A program made the position numbers and the translations under genes. 64,000 bases of DNA, taken from an uncultured Granulosicoccus sp. Its GTDB lineage: Bacteria; Pseudomonadota; Gammaproteobacteria; Granulosicoccales; Granulosicoccaceae. This document shows, piece after piece, positions 63,357 through 64,000 of the stretch. Numbering within the stretch: the stretch's first letter is position 1; every line of letters starts with the position of its first letter. The stretch spans positions 1 to 64,000 of the forward strand of contig CANLXI010000016.1 of the NCBI GenBank assembly GCA_947495035.1. Direction: 5' to 3'. The notes beneath the pieces were generated by a model that saw only the letters and a program-made list of their open reading frames with translations, was not told where the DNA came from and ran no database searches.

Positions 63357-64000
63357 TCACTTCTGCTCCGATTGCCGTGCGCGCATTCCCGGCCTGATTG
63401 CCATGAGATAGATGAACAGGGCGGCCAGTGCAAGAAAGAAAAGGCTGTCGGGACTCGTCAGAAAGATACTGGCATCCCCATCGTTCAACGACAGCGAGCG
63501 CCGCAGATAGAGCTCCAGATCAGGTCCGAGAATGAATCCCAGCAACAATGATATGACAGGGAAGCCGGCTCGACGCAGGAAATAGCCGAACACGCCGAAC
63601 AGGACCGCCAGAAACATCTGAAATACCGAATAGGTGGCCACGTAGCTGCCAACCAGAGCGACAACCGCGATGCAGGCATACAGCATGCCGCGAGGAATCG
63701 CCACGATCCGGATAAACCAGGGACCCAGCAGGTACAAGGTCAAGGGGATCAGTATCAGGGCACTGATGAGCAATGAGGCAAACATCGGTGCAATCAATTC
63801 AGCCTGATGGGTCACCAGACGCGCCCCGGGCTGCAAGCCATTGATGACCAGTACACCGAGAACGATGGCGGTTGTCGGATCCCCCGGAATGCCGAAGGAG
63901 AGCATGGGCACGAAGGCACCACCACACATGGCATTGTTGGCCGATTCCGAAGCGGCAATGCCTTCACGACTGCCCTGCCCGAATTCTTCTGGCGTTTTCG
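63357..64000 (-). CDS. TTT-family large permease (TctA), C-terminal part; start off right edge
   Basis: The frame is open from the right edge to a stop at 63357, giving about 213 residues. It begins with REGIAASESANNAMCGGA and then FGIPGDPTTAIVLGVLVINGLQPG, and ends with hydrophobic helices. It matches the C-terminal half of the TctA at 25054 closely. The rest, and presumably tctB and tctC, lies to the right. It suggests a second TTT importer. The interval 63215-63356 shows no gene. Confidence 0.9.
   Translation of the reverse strand, partial: KTPEEFGQGSREGIAASESANNAMCGGAFVPMLSFGIPGDPTTAIVLGVLVINGLQPGARLVTHQAELIAPMFASLLISALILIPLTLYLLGPWFIRIVAIPRGMLYACIAVVALVGSYVATYSVFQMFLAVLFGVFGYFLRRAGFPVISLLLGFILGPDLELYLRRSLSLNDGDASIFLTSPDSLFFLALAALFIYLMAIRPGMRARQSEQK

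Noticed and set aside
1..64000. tRNA, rRNA, insertion sequences, phage or integrase genes
   Set aside because: No cloverleaf-like sequence, rRNA motif, transposase or integrase was recognised by reading. A dedicated tRNA or IS search would be needed to exclude small remnants.

Overview
The window looks like a chromosomal segment of a metabolically versatile, probably marine, gammaproteobacterium. That reading rests on gene content: TRAP and tripartite tricarboxylate (TTT) transporters, sulfonate and sulfate-ester metabolism, many small catabolic operons each paired with its own regulator, and moderately high GC. No rRNA, tRNA, insertion sequence, phage gene or CRISPR array was found. The species cannot be proved from the sequence; a Granulosicoccus-like lineage would fit, but that is inference.

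Layout. (1) 1-6542, minus strand: the N-terminal 2180 residues of a giant secreted calcium-binding protein made of nested thrombospondin-type-3 (TSP3) repeats; its stop lies beyond the left edge. (2) 6784-10952: a LacI regulator facing an operon of an APH-like kinase, a divergent enolase paralogue and an SDR dehydrogenase. The promoter carries a perfect 16-bp palindromic operator. (3) 11045-12466: an HTTM/gamma-carboxylase-like membrane protein. (4) 12512-22407: a GntR regulator facing a sulfatase, a galactonate-dehydratase-like enzyme and a complete five-gene oligopeptide-type ABC importer, ending in a strong hairpin and a 15-copy heptamer repeat. (5) 22588-27536: an RraA-like aldolase diverging from a TctCBA importer, then a GntR regulator. 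(6) 27720-29411: an MFS exporter with an extra C-terminal domain. (7) 29489-39261: a sulfonate catabolism cluster read as isethionate dissimilation. It holds an IclR regulator, a GMC dehydrogenase, a three-gene TRAP importer, Xsc, a YeiH-type exporter and Pta.

(8) 39299-44377: an operon-like run of Kbl, Tdh, XRE-cupin regulator, Asp/Glu racemase, Rieske ferredoxin and formylglycine-generating enzyme (FGE), with a clear operator-containing promoter. (9) 44579-50756: a ProC-like reductase, a flavin/FeS demethylase-type oxidoreductase and a second TRAP importer with a textbook terminator. (10) 51077-53980: a Zn/Cd/Pb P-type ATPase and its divergent MerR regulator with a canonical 19-bp-spacer promoter. 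(11) 54061-58365: LysR, GST, a PNPOx-FNR-ferredoxin fusion and a DUF1348 protein. (12) 58466 to the end: PAPS reductase, AraC regulator, PAS histidine kinase, DUF4404 protein, cardiolipin-synthase-like PLD enzyme and the C-terminal part of another TctA.

How the genes work together. The cell seems built to import low-abundance organic acids, sulfonates and sulfated compounds and feed them to central metabolism. The FGE could activate the sulfatase 25 kb away. Xsc, Pta and the exporter would turn sulfoacetaldehyde into acetyl-CoA and dispose of sulfur oxyanion. Kbl and Tdh would turn threonine into glycine and acetyl-CoA. The most promising less-described system is the LacI/kinase/enolase-like/SDR operon: its enolase copy keeps most of the fold's ligands but changes two active-site positions, which suggests a substrate other than 2-phosphoglycerate.
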